Shown here: in pieces, positions 1 through 14,100 of the stretch
Layout of the letters: each line of letters begins with the position of its first letter
How positions within the stretch are numbered: position 1 is the first letter of the stretch
Assembly (NCBI RefSeq): GCF_900130045.1
Contig: NZ_FQXT01000004.1
Location: forward strand, 1 to 64,000
DNA length: 64,000 nt
Source: Leeuwenhoekiella palythoae
Lineage (GTDB): Bacteria > Bacteroidota > Bacteroidia > Flavobacteriales > Flavobacteriaceae
Direction of reading: 5' to 3'
Notes under the pieces: model-generated
The model's database searches: none
Told to the model about the DNA's origin: nothing
Seen by the model: the letters and a program-made list of their open reading frames with translations, nothing else
Program-made: the position numbers and the translations under genes

Positions 1-3000
1 AGTACATTACCCGGGATACCACCGTTTCTTCCGCTGATAGGTGTTGCGCTAAAGTCATCATCAGTAAGTGCAATATTAGAAGCTCCTACTAAAATAGTAG
101 CACTATTAGTATCACAATTGCCTGGATTCAGATTCTCACAAATAGAATATGTGATCACATAGTTTCCGTTAGGTGTAAGTGGTGGGACGTTGATTGTTCC
201 ATCATTATTCAATTCAACACCATTAAGTCCACCGGTACTGATCAAACTAATATCAATATCATCATCATTCACTAATGCGCCGTTAAGAAAGTCATTAGCG
301 GTTACATCGCCAGCAATTCCTCCGGTCTGACCATTAACTGCAGTACCTGTAAAGTCGTCTATAGTAGCGGTAATAGTAGGTGCTATAATTCGGAGTTCTA
401 CGGTAGTTGATGAACAATTTGAAGGATTAATCACACCACAAATTCTATACTGGAGTGTGTAATCTCCTGCCGGTACACCTGCCGGAACTGTAATCGTTCC
501 GTCAGAATTCACCTGTAGCCCATTAATTCCACCAGAATTAATCAATCTGATCGTAACATTTGCTGGTGTAATAGGATCTCCATTTACTAAATCATTACTA
601 ATGATATTAGGTGTTGTACCGCCCACGAATCCATTGATAGGAGTGCCCGTATAATCATCCGGTACGGCGGTAAGTTCAGGAAGATCAACCACAATAGTAA
701 TTGTCGCGCTATCACATTCACCGGTATTGATTTGATCACATATTTGATAGATCACACTATATGAACCGGCCGCTGTTCCTGAAGGAACGGTTACGGTACC
801 ATCAGGATTAAGGGTTAATCCATTGATTCCACCATTGTTGATTAAACTTAGATTGACATTAGCAGTAGTGGCTGGATTTCCATTAATTAGATCGTTTACT
901 AAAACATTAGGTAGTGTTGCTCCTTCATATCCGTCAACAGGTGTTAAACTATAATCATCATTATTAGCATTAACATCACCTCCACCAACATTAACAAGAG
1001 CAGTAGCGGTATCACAATTTGCAGGATTTAGGACGTCACAAATTTGATAGGTTACCGTGTATGTTGCAATAGCAGTACCAGCCGGTACTTCTAAAATTCC
1101 GTTACTATTAATTGTTACACCCGTTAATCCGCCTTCGTCGACCACTGTTACCGCTACATAAGTAGCGTTGGCCATGCGTGTATTTACAAGGTCATTGCTG
1201 AAGACATTTCCGGCTGAACCGCCATCAAGACCATTAATGGTTGTAGCTGAAAAATCATCATTCACCGCGTCAACAACCGGACTGTTGATCAATAAGGTTA
1301 CTTGAGCGGTATCACAGTTACCCGCATTAAGGCTTTCGCAGATCTGATAAGTAATAGTATAGGTTCCTGGAGGAGTTTGCATCGGAATAACTAAAGTACC
1401 ATCACTTAAAATATCAAGATCAGTAATGCCATCATTATCTATAATAGACGGAGTCACTTTAGTGTTACCGAATGAATTTCCGTTTAAAGTATCATTACTG
1501 TACACCGAAGCAGTGCTTCCACCATCAAAACCATCAACAGGGATTGCAGTAAAGTCATCATCAACGGCATCAATAGTTGCTGCTCCTACCGCTACGGTTA
1601 TTGGTGCAGAACCACAGTTGCCCGGATTTAAATTCTCGCAGATTGTATATACAATGGTGTAAGAACCTGCCGGTGTATTTGGTGGAATTATTAAGTTTCC
1701 GTCATCATCAATACTTGCGCCGGCTAATCCGCCATCATCAGTAATAAAGATGTCATCGTCATTAACAGGAGCTCCGTTGAATGTATCGTTAGCCGTAACG
1801 TCTCCAGCGATACCTCCGGTTAAACCGTTGACTGGTGAACCGCTAAAATCATCAGGAATCGCTGCAATGGTTGCAGGATCTACCACTACCGTTGCAGTTG
1901 CAGTCTCGCAGTTGCTTAGATTTAGATTTTCGCAGATACGATAAACAATGTTATACGTTCCTGCAGGAGTTGCTGAAGGAATCATTAATGTACCATCATT
2001 ATCAATGGTTACACCGTTTAATCCATCAGGATCTACAATAGAAATAGTGATATCACCATCTTCTACTGCAACACCATTAAGTGTGTCATTAATAGTCACG
2101 TCTCCTGCGTTACCTCCGGTTTGTCCTGCAATCGGAGTACCACTAAAGTCATCATCATTGGCAGTAATCGTTGCAGCATTTACAAGTACCGTAATGCTTG
2201 CAGTATCGCAATTGCCTGAATTTAAGTTTTCACAGATCTGGTATACGATAGTATAGGTTCCCGCAGGTGTCCCAGCCGGAATGATAAGTATACCGTCATT
2301 ATCAATAGTTACTCCAGACAGGCCATCAGGATCTTGTACCGTAATTGTAATGTCACCATCCTCAACAGCCACACCGTTAAGCGTGTCGTTAGCAGTAACA
2401 TCTCCGGCATTACCACCATTTTGTCCTGCAATTGGAGTAGCGCTAAAGTCATCGCTATTGGCTACTAGCGTAGCAGCATTAACCACTACCGTAGCAGTTG
2501 CAGTCTCACAATTACTAAGATTCAGATTTTCACAGATTTGATAAACGATATTATACGTTCCTGCAGGTGTGCCCGCCGGAATGATCAAAGTACCGTCATT
2601 GTCAATAGTTGCACCAGACAAGCCGTCTAGATCTTGTATTGAGATGGTAATATCACCATCTTCTACAGCTACGCCATTAAGCGTATCATTAGCAGTAACG
2701 TCACTAGCGTTTCCACCATTTTGACCAGATACCGGAGTAGTGGTAAAGTCGTCATCGTTGGCTGCGAGTGTTGCAGCACTTACGACAACTGTGGCGGTTC
2801 CTGTTTCACAGTTTCCTGAGTTTAGGTTTTCGCAAATTTGGTAAACAATGTTATACGTTCCTGCTACAGTACCAGCCGGAATAATTACGGTACCATCATT
2901 ATCAATAGTAACGCCAGTTAATCCGTCAGGATCTGCTACGGTGATTGTAATATCTCCATCTTCAACAGCCACACCGTTGAGCGTGTCATTTGCTGTAACA

Positions 3001-6000
3001 TCACCAGCGTTTCCACCATTTTGTCCAGAAACCGGAGTTGCGCTAAAGTCATCGTCGCTAGCTACCAGCGTAGCAGCATTAACCACTACCGTAGCAGTTG
3101 CAGTCTCACAGTTGCTTGGATTAAGATTTTCACAGATTTGATAAACGATATTATAAGTTCCTTCCGGAGTATTCGCTGGAATAATCACGGTACCATCATT
3201 GTCAATGGTTACACCGGTTAATCCGTCAGGGTCTGCTATTGAAATGGTAATATCTCCGTCTTCGACAGCTACTCCATTTAAAGTGTCATTAGTAGTTACA
3301 TCTCCAGCATTTCCGCCATTTTGGCCTAAAATTGGAGTTGCACTAAAGTCATCGTCATTGGCTACGAGAGCTGCAGGATTTACAACTATTGTTGCGGTTC
3401 CTGTTTCGCAATTTCCTGGATTAAGGTTTTCACAGATCTGGTAAACGACATTATACGTTCCTGCCGGAGTACCTGCCGGAATAATTACTGTACCATCATT
3501 TTCTATTGTTAAACCTGCTAAACCATCAGAATCTGCTACCGTGATTGTAATATCACCATCTTCAACGGCAACGCCATTAAAGGTATCATTAGCAGTGACA
3601 TCGCCTGCGTTTCCACCTGCTTGTCCTGTTATAGGAGTTGCACTGAAGTCATCGTTATTAGCTACTAAAGTAGCGGCATTTACTACTACAGTGGCGGTTG
3701 CGGTCTCACAATTATCTAGATTAAGGTTTTCACAGATTTGATAAACAATGTTATACGTTCCTGCTGGTGTACCCGCCGGAATCATAAGCGTTCCATCATT
3801 ATCTATAGTCACACCGCTTAGTCCGTCTGGATCACTAATGCTGATTGTGATGTCGCCATCTTCAATAGCGACGCCGTTAAGCGTGTCATTAGTGGTTACA
3901 TCTCCTGCGTCACCACCCGTTTGTCCGGTGATCGGATTGCCGCTAAAATCATCGTCATTGGCAACAAGTGTCGCAGCGTTCACTACTACTGTAGCAGTTG
4001 CAGTCTCACAGTTGTCAGGATTCAGATTTTCGCAGATTTGATAAACAATGTTATAAGTTCCTGCCGGAGTACCAACAGGAATGTTAAGTACGCCATCATT
4101 GTCTATGGTAATACCTGTTAACCCATCTGGATCATTTACTGTAATTGTAATGTCTCCATCTTCTACGGCAGCACCATTGAGCGTGTCATTTGCTGTAACA
4201 TCACCAGCGTTTCCACCATTTCGTCCTGAAACAGGAGTAGCGCTAAAGTCATCATCATTTGCAGCCAAAGTTGCAGCATCCACAACAACTGTAGCAGTTG
4301 CAGTCTCACAGTTACTTAGATTTAGGTTTTCGCAGATTTGGTAAACAATATTGTACGTTCCTGCTGGGGTACCCGCCGGAATCATAAGCGTACCATCATT
4401 GTCTACTGTAATACCTGATAATCCATCTGGGTCTACAACGGTGATTGTGATGTCTCCATCTTCAACCGGAACACCATTAAGCGTGTCATTTGTAGTTACA
4501 TCACCTGCGTCCCCACCAGTTTGACCTGAAATTGGCGTGGTGCTGAAATCATCATCATTGGCTACAAGTGCTGCAGGAGCAACAACTACTGTAGCTGTTC
4601 CTGTTTCACAGTTTCCTGGATTTAGGTTTTCACAGATTTGATAAACAATATTATACGTACCTGCTACAGTGCCTGCCGGAATGATAAGGACACCGTCATT
4701 GTCTACCGTCACACCTGATAACCCGTTTGGATCTGTTACTGTAATGGTGATGTCACCATCTTCAACAGCAACGCCGTTAAGGGTGTCATTAATGGTTACA
4801 TCACCAGCGTTTCCACCATCTTGTCCAGAAACCGGAGTAGCACTAAAGTCATCATCATTAGCTGCGAGCGTTGCTGCGTTTACGACTACAGTAGCCGTCG
4901 CAGTTTCACAATTATCAAGATTTAAGTTTTCACAGATTTGGTAAACAATATTATAGGTTCCTGCCGGAGCATTTGCCGGAACTATAATAGTTCCATCATT
5001 GTCTACCGTCACACCTGACAGTCCGCCTGGATCTGTTACTGTAATGGTGATATCACCATCCTCAACAGCAACACCATTTAAGGTATCATTTGTAGTTACA
5101 TCACCAGCGTTTCCACCGGTTTGTCCTGTTACAGGAGTAGCACTAAAATCATCATCGTTAGCTACTAGTGCAGCAGCATTCACTACTACTGTAGCAGTTC
5201 CTGTCTCACAATTATCTGGATTTAGATTTTCGCAGATTCGATAAACGATGTTATACGTTCCAGCCGGAGTACCTGCCGGAATGTTAAGTACGCCATCATT
5301 GTCTATGGTTACGCCAGTAAGTCCGTCTTGATCGTTTACGGTAATCGTAATATCTCCATCTTCAACAGCTACACCATTCAGTGTATCATTAGTGGTAACA
5401 TCACCTGCATTACCTCCTGTTTGTCCTGTAATTGGAGTAGCGCTAAAGTCATCATCATTGGCTACAAGCGCTGCAGCATTGACAACTACTGTTGCAGTTG
5501 CCGTCTCACAATTACTTGGATTTAATTTTTCGCAAATACTGTAAACCAGATTATAGGTTCCTGCCGGAGCATTTGCCGGAATGATAAGCGTACCGTCGTT
5601 ATCGATACTTGCTCCGGAAAGTCCATTAGGATCTACGATGGTAATTTCAATATCTCCATCTTCTACAGCAATTCCGTTTAGGGTGTCGTTAGCCGTTACA
5701 TCACCAGCGGTTCCACCAATTTGTCCCGTGATCGGAGTAGCGCTAAAGTCATCATCGTTGGCTACAAGTGTAGCAGCATTTACTACAATAGTAGCAGTTC
5801 CGGTCTCACAATTATCAAGATTTAAGTTTTCACAGATTTGGTAAACGATATTATACGTTCCTGCCGGAGTTCCTGCCGGAATAACTAACGTACCATCATT
5901 ATCAATTGAAGCACCGGTTATTCCATCAAAATCTTCGATAGTGATTGTGATATCACCATCCTCAACAGCAACGCCATTTAGAGTATCGTTTGCAGTAACA

Positions 6001-8144
6001 TCGCCCGCATTTCCACCAGTAAATCCGTTAATTGGGGTAGTGCTGAAGTCATCATCGTTAGCTACAAGAGCTGCAGCGTTTATGACTACTGTCGCAGTTG
6101 CCGTATCGCAGTTATCTGTATTTAACTTTTCACAAATTTGATAAACGATGTTATAAGTTCTTGCCGGAGTATTAGCCGGAATGATCAGCGTACCATCAGC
6201 ATCAATAGATGCACCAGACAGACCATCAAAGTCTTGAATTGTGATTGTGATATCACCGTCTTCAACAGCAACGCCATTTAGCGTGTCATTTGCAGTAACA
6301 TCGCCTGCGTTTCCTCCGGTCGTACCTGTGATAGGAGTCGCACTAAAGTCATCATCATTTGCTACTATAGCTGCAGCATTTACTACTACTGTGGCAGTTC
6401 CTGTTTCACAATTATCTGGATTGAGGTTTTCACAAATCTGATAAACAAAGTTGTAGGTTCCTGCCGGTGTTCCCGCCGGAATGATCAATGTGCCGTCAGC
6501 ATCTATTGATGCTCCGGTTATACCGTCAAAGTCTTGGATCGTGATTGTAATATCACCGTCTTCAACAGCAACACCATTTAAGGTGTCATTAGCGGTAACA
6601 TCACCAGCATTTCCACCAGTAAATCCGTTCACCGGAGTAGCGCTGAAGTCATCGTCATCAGCTGCCAGCGCAGCAGCATTAACAACTACGGTTACGGTTG
6701 CAGTATCACAATTATCAGTATTTAGGTTTTCGCAAATAGTATAAACCAGGTTGTAAGTTCCTGCCGGAGCATTAGCCGGAATGATGACTGTACCATCATT
6801 TTCGATACTTGCACCTGAAAGTCCATCGCGATCAATCAAAATGATCGAAATATCTCCATCATCTACTGCAACACCATTGAGCGTATCGTTAGTAGTTACA
6901 TCACCTGCGTTGCCACCCGTTTGTCCTGTGATAGGAGTAGCGCTAAAGTCGTCGTCGTTAGCTACAAGAGCAGCCGCTTCTACAACAATAGTAACTGTAG
7001 CGGTATCACAGTTTGTAGGGTTTAAGTTTTCACAAATTCTATAAACGATGTCATACGTTCCTGCCGGAGTATTAGCGGGAATGATAACCGTACCATTTGT
7101 CTCTATTGAAGCGCCGGTTAGTCCGTCAAAGTCTTCGATAGCAATTGCAATATCTCCATCATCTACTGCGACACCATTGAGCGTATCATTTAGTGTTACA
7201 TCTCCCGCATTTCCGCCGGTAAATCCATTAACCGGAGTAGCGCTAAAGTCATCGTCGTTAGCTAGAAGCGCAGCAGGATTTACTACCACAGTAGCAGTCG
7301 CTGTATCGCAATTTCCAGGATTTAAGTTTTCACAGATTTGATATACGATGTTATAGGTTCCTGCCGGAGTATTTGCCGGAACGATTATAGTACCATCATC
7401 TTCAATACTTACACCTGCGAGACCACCATTGTTTTGAAGTGTGATCGCAATATCATCATCATTAACTGTAATACCATTTAGCGTATCGTTAGTAGTAACA
7501 TCACCTGCATTACCACCGGTTTGTCCTGTAATCGGTGTTGCGCTAAAGTCATCGTCGTTGGCTACAAGTACAGCAGCACTGATTTCTACAGTAGCTGTCG
7601 CAGTTTCACAATTATCAGGATTTAGGTTTTCGCAGATTTGATAAACAATGTTATACGTTCCTGCCGGAGTTCCTGCCGGAATAATCAACGTACCGTCATT
7701 ATTTACCTGAAGTCCATCAATTCCATTATCATCAGTTATTGAAATAGCAATATCTTCATCCGCTACAGCAACACCATTTAAGGTATCATTTGCTGTAATA
7801 TCGCCGATGCTTCCACCGGTAAATCCGTTGATCGGAGTAGCGGTTAGGTCATCGTCATTAGCAACCAGTGCAGCACCTGCAACTTGAACAGTTACCGTAG
7901 CAGTATCACAATTAGAACCATTTGCTAGTTCGCAAACTGAATAAGTTATAGAATAAATTCCCGCAGGAGTATTAGGACTTACATCTACTGTTCCATCAGC
8001 ATTTACAGTAAGTGGACCTGCAGATACCGGAGTAATTACAACTTCAGCCGGATCAACAGGATTGTTATTGATAAGGTCATTATCCAGGACGTTAACAACT
8101 GCTGTTGCGCCAATATCACCACGTACCGGAGTAGCGCTAATATC
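1..8144 (-). repeat. Tandem array of 300-bp (100-residue) domain repeats
   Basis: A marker coding for DDDFSATP recurs at plus-strand positions 51, 351, 651, 951, 1251, 1551, 1845, then every 300 bp to 7845, and last at 8139. So 25 intervals are exactly 300 bp and two (1551-1845 and 7845-8139) are 294 bp. Each unit encodes about 100 residues with the landmarks DDDFSATPITG, GDVTTNDTLNG, EDGDITITV, GTLIIPAGTPAGTY and YQICENLN...NCETATVTV. Copies differ mostly at third codon positions, so the protein is conserved while the DNA has drifted. The array continues off the left edge, so the full copy number is unknown. Probable beta-sandwich modules (bacterial Ig-like); the exact Pfam family is not certain. 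Confidence 0.92.
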
Positions 8145-11100
8145 ATCGTCAGTAGCGACTAAGACAGCGGTTTCTACGGTTACGGTAACCACCGCAGTAT
8201 TACAACCGCCATTATTGTCACAAATCGCATAGCTGAACGTGTCATCCCCAAAGAAATCTGCATCAGGAGTATACAAAATGGTATCATCGCTTGGGTCTCC
8301 CGGTGTACCGTTATCTAATACTGTTGCAGTCCCATTATTAGGAGCAGTTGAAACTGAAAGGCTACCTGCTGTAGGAACTTCAAAGTCGTTTTCAAGAACG
8401 TCAATTTCTACAGGAGTTTCATTAGCAGTCGTAGCAGTATCATCCACAGCATCAGCAACTGCAAGAACAGTAATGTTAACCGTCGCAGTACTTGCATCTC
8501 CATTCACATCAATTACGGAATAGGTATAAGAATCGCTTCCGTTAAAGTCTGCGTTAGGAGTGTAGGTGATGGTTCCGTCAGGATTGATCACCACAGAACC
8601 ATTTGATGGATCTGTTGCAGCTACAATATTGTAATCTGTTCCATATACACCTTGGAAGGTATCATTGTCTAACACGCTTGTAGTAACAGGGTCATCTTCT
8701 AAAGTCGTATCAGTATCATTATTAATATCAGAAACCGGATTCACAGTAACAGTTACCGTTGCTGTACTCTCAGCACCATTAGCATCTGTAATGGTATAAG
8801 TGAAGCTATCTACACCGTTAAAATCAGGGTCAGGAGTGTAGGTATAGTTTCCATTAGGATTCACAAAGGCAGCACCATTTGCAGCATCTGTAAGTAAAGC
8901 AGCAGTGGTAGGTTCGCTTCCTAGATCGTCAGCTCCGTTTCCATTATCTACAAATAAGTTTCCTGAAACTAAAGTGTCTTCATCGGTTGTTACACTATCA
9001 TCAATAGCATCAGGTGTAGCTGTTACTGTAATAGTAACCGAAACAGTTTCGGTTGTATTGTTAACGTCTGTTACCGTATAGGTGAAAGTTTCCTCACCAG
9101 CAAAATCAGGAGCCGGAGTATAGTCAAAACTACCATCAGAATTCATAACGACCGTACCGCCATTATTGGTGTCTCCGTTAAACACATAGGTGGCATCATC
9201 AGAGTACGTGTCATTAGTGCTCACATTATCGCTGAGCACAGTGTCCTCATTTGTTGTAAACGTATCTGCCACCGCATCGTTGATAGGATTCACCGTAATA
9301 GTGACCGAAACCGTTTCGGTAGCACCGTAAAAATCCGTTACGGTGTAGGTGAATGTTTCCTCACCGGCAAAATCAGGAGCCGGAGTATATTCAAATGTTC
9401 CGTCAGGGTCCATAACGACCGTGCCGCCATTATTGGTGTCTCCATTAAACACATAGGTAGCATCATCAGAATAGGTATCATTGGCGCTTACGTCATCATT
9501 AAGCACTGTATCCTCGTCTATAGTATAAGTATCTGCTACAGCATCGGTCACAGGATTGACTGTAATGGTAACCGAAACGGTTTCGGTTGCTCCATTTACA
9601 TCAGTCACAGTGTAGGTAAAGGTCTCGTCACCTACAAAATCAAAGGCCGGAGTATATTCAAATGTTCCGTCAGAATTCATTGCGATGCTACCACCATTAG
9701 AAGCATCGTCGTTATAAGCATACGAGACAACTCCGGTGTAAGTATCATTAGTGCTTACATCTGCATTTAGAACAGTGTCTTCGTCAGTTGTGAACGTATC
9801 AGCAACGGCATCTGCAATAGGATCAACTGTGATGGTTACTGAAACCGTTTCGGTAGTACCATTAATATCGGTTACGGTGTATGTGAACGTTTCGTCACCC
9901 ACAAAATCAGCCGCAGGTGTATAGACGAAAGTACCGTTAGGGTTCATAGCTACAATACCTCCATTATCGGTATCTCCATTGAATATATACGTTGCGTTAG
10001 CAGAGTAGGTGTCATTGGTACTAACATCTGCATTTAAAGCCGTGTCTTCATCAGTGTTGAATGTATCAGCAACGGCGTCATTAACAGGATCAACTGTAAT
10101 TGTAACAGTTACCGTTTCTGTAGTTCCATTAATATCTGTTGCCGTGTAAGTAAAGGTTTCGTCACCTACAAAGTCAGCAGCAGGAGTATATTCAAAAGTA
10201 CCATCTGTTTGCATGGTGATGCTTCCGCCATTATCAGCGTCATTATTGTAAACGTAAGTAGCATCATCAGCGTAGGTGTCGTTTGCACTCACATCTGCAT
10301 TTAGAACCGTGTCTTCATCGGTTGTGAATGTATCAGCAACTGCATCATCAACCGGATCAACGGTAATAGTAACCGTAACTGTTTCCGTAGTTCCATTAAC
10401 ATCTGTTGCCGTATAAGTAAAGGTTTCGTCACCTACAAAGTCGGCAGCAGGAGTATACTCAAAAGTACCGTCTGTTTGCATAGTGATGCTTCCGCCATTA
10501 TCAGCGTCGTTATTGTAAACATAAGTAGCATCATCAGAATAAGTGTCGTTTGCACTTACATCGGCGTTTAAAACCGTGTCTTCATCAGTTGTGAACGCAT
10601 CAGCAACCGCATCATTAACTGGATTAACGGTAATGGTAACCGAAACAGTTTCCGTAGTTCCATTAACATCAGTTACCGTGTATGTGAAAGTTTCGTCCCC
10701 AGCAAAATCAGGAGCTGGTGTATATTCAAATGCTCCACTAGTAATCATACTAATGCTTCCGCCGTTATCTGCGTCATTATTGTAGACATAGGTCGCATCA
10801 TCAGCGTAGGTGTCGTTTGCACTTACATCAGCGTTTAAAACCGTGTCTTCATTAGTTGTGAACGTGTCAGCAACGGCATCTGCAATAGGATTAACCGTGA
10901 TGGTTACCGTAACGGTTTCGGTAGCACCATTAACATCTGTTACGGTATAGGTGAACGTTTCATCACCTACAAAATCAGCCGCAGGGGTGTAGTCAAATGA
11001 TCCATCTGTATCCATCGCTACACTACCACCATTGTTGGTATCGCCATTAAATACATAGCTTGCAGCAGCAGTATAGGTGTCATTAGCACTTACATCTGCA

Positions 11101-14100
11101 CTGAGTACGGTGTCTTCATCAGTTGTGAACGTATCAGCAACTGCATCTGCAATAGGATTAACCGTGATAGTTACCGTTTCTGTGCTGGTATCACCATTTA
11201 CATCAGTAACGGTGTAGGTATACGAATCTGTACCGTTAAAGTCTGAATTTGGAGTGTAGGTAATTGTGCCATCTCCATTTTCTGTAACTGTTCCGTTTGC
11301 CGGATCAGTAGTTGCAGTGATCTCATAATCGGTACCATAAACTCCTTGGAAAGTGTCGTTATCCACTACATCAGTAGTTACTGCTACATCTTCGTCTGTG
11401 GTGTCTGCATCGGCTACAATATCAACTATCGGATTAACCGTGATGGTAACTGTTGCAGTTTCGGTATCTCCATTTACATCAGTAACGGTATAGGTATACG
11501 AATCTGTACCGTTAAAGTCCGGATCAGGCGTATACGTAATAGTACCATCTCCATTTTCTGTGATTGTTCCGTCTGCCGGATCGGTAGTAGCAGTGATCTC
11601 ATAGTCGGTACCATAAACTCCTTGGAAGGTGTCATTATCTACTACGTTAGTAGTTACCGCCACATCTTCGTCTGTTGTATCTGAATCCGGTACAATATCA
11701 GCTACCGGATTAACGGTGATTGTTACAGTTGTAGTTTCGGTATCCCCATTTACATCAGTCACAGTGTAGGTATACGAATCTGTACCGTTAAAGTCCGGAT
11801 CAGGCGTATATGTAATAGTACCATCTCCATTATCTGTAATTGTTCCGTCTGCCGGATCAGTAGTTGCAGTGATCTCATAGTCGGTACCATAAGTTCCTTG
11901 GAAGGTATCATTATCTACTACATTAGTAGTTACTGCTACATCTTCGTCTGTTGTATCTGAATCCGGTACAATATCAGCGACTGGGTTGACTGTTATGGTA
12001 ACCGTAACTGTTTCGTCTGTATCATTAACATCTGTTACCGTATAGGTAAATGTTTCTTCGCCAGCGAAATCAGCTGCAGGAGTATATTCAAACGATCCAT
12101 CTGGATTCATGTCCACACTACCGCCATTGCTGGTATCACCATTAAATACATAGTTTGCAGCAGCGGAGTAGGTGTCGTTTAAGCTAACATTAGCATTTAA
12201 TACGGTGTCTTCATCTGTTGTGAACGTATCAGCAACCGCATCTGCAATAGGATTGACCGTGATGGTTACCGTTTCTGTGCTGGTATCACCATTTACATCA
12301 GTAACGGTGTAGGTATACGAATCTGTACCGTTAAAGTCTGAATTTGGAGTGTAGGTAATTGTGCCATCTCCATTTTCTGTAACTGTTCCGTTCGCTGGAT
12401 CAGTAGTTGCAGTGATCTCATAATCGGTACCATAAGTTCCTTGGAAGGTATCGTTGTCCACTACGTTAGTAGTTACTGCTACATCTTCATCTGTGGTGTC
12501 TGCATCGGCTACAATATCAACTATCGGATTCACCGTTATGTTTACTGTTGTTGTTTCGGTATCTCCATTTACATCAGTAACGGTGTAGGTATACGAATCA
12601 GTACCGTTAAAGTCCGGATCAGGCGTATAGGTGATGGTACCATCTCCATTTTCTGTGATTGTTCCGTCTGCCGGATCAGTAGTTGCGGTGATCTCATAAT
12701 CGGTGCCATACGTTCCTTGGAAGGTATCATTATCTACTACATTAGTAGTTACCGCTACATCTTCGTCTGTTGTATCTGCATCGGCTACAATATCAGCTAC
12801 CGGATTAACGGTGATAGTTACAGTTGTAGTTTCGGTATCCCCATTTACATCAGTAACGGTGTAGGTATACGAATCAGTACCGTTAAAGTCTGGATCAGGC
12901 GTATATGTAATAGTACCATCTCCATTATCTGTGATTGTTCCGTTTGCCGGATCAGTAGTTGCAGTGATCGCATAGTCGGTACCATAAGTTCCTTGGAAGG
13001 TATCATTATCTACTACATTAGTAGTTACTGCTACATCTTCGTTTGTTGTATCTGAATCCGGTACAATATCAGCTACCGGGTTGACTGTGATGGTAACCGA
13101 AACAGTTTCGGTAGCGCTGTTAATATCTGTTACCGTATATGTGAAGGTTTCATCACCTACAAAATCCGGAGCAGGGGTATAGACAAAGCTGCCATCGTTG
13201 TTCATAGAGACACTTCCGCCATTGTCTGTATCATTATTATATACATAAGTGGCCGTACCCGTATACGTATCATTAGTGCTTACATCAGCATTAAGCGTTG
13301 TGTCTTCATCAGTTGTAAATGTATCAGCAACCGCATCAGCGATAGGATTAAGAGTTATGGTTGCTGTGGCAGTACTTGTATTCCCATTATCATCAGTGAT
13401 GGTATAGGTAAAACTATCAGTACCATTAAAATCTGCATCCGGGGTATATGTGAAAGTACCATTAGTATTGAAAATGATCGCACCATTGGCAGGACTTGTT
13501 GTAAGCGCAGCCGTAGTTGGAGCTGTGCCTAGGTCATCTGCGCCATTTTCATTATTAGCAAATACACTATCGGTTAGTACTTCATCTTCATCTATCGTGA
13601 ACTCATCGTTAAATGCATCTGGAGTGGAAACAATGGTTATAAATACTGTAGCAGTGCTCGTGTTTCCATTATCATCAGTGATGGTATAGGTAAAGCTGTC
13701 GCTTCCATTGTAATTTGCATTTGGCGTATAAGTATAGGTTCCGTCAGTATTTACTATTGCATTTCCATTAGCTCCATTTGTGAGTAAAGTTGCAGTAGTT
13801 GGCGTGCTACCTAAATCATCTGCACCAAAACCGTTATCATCAAATAGATTTCCGGATACTGCTGCATCTTCAAAGGTTGTGAACTCATCATCAAGTGCAT
13901 CAGGAGTAGAAACTACGGTTACTGTAGCAGTGGCAGTACTTGTTATACCGTTATTATCAGTTAGCGTGTAGGTAAAACTATCTGTACCGTTAAAGTCAGT
14001 ATTCGGAGTATACGTAAAGGTTCCATCAGAGTTGACCACTACTGAACCATTTGTTGCATTGGTGTCAAGTGCTGCTGCGGTAGGTTCAGAACCTAAATCG

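Noticed and set aside
1-8144. CRISPR-like regular periodicity
   Set aside because: The period is 300 bp, the repeats are coding and continuous, and there are no short palindromic repeats with unique spacers or cas genes.
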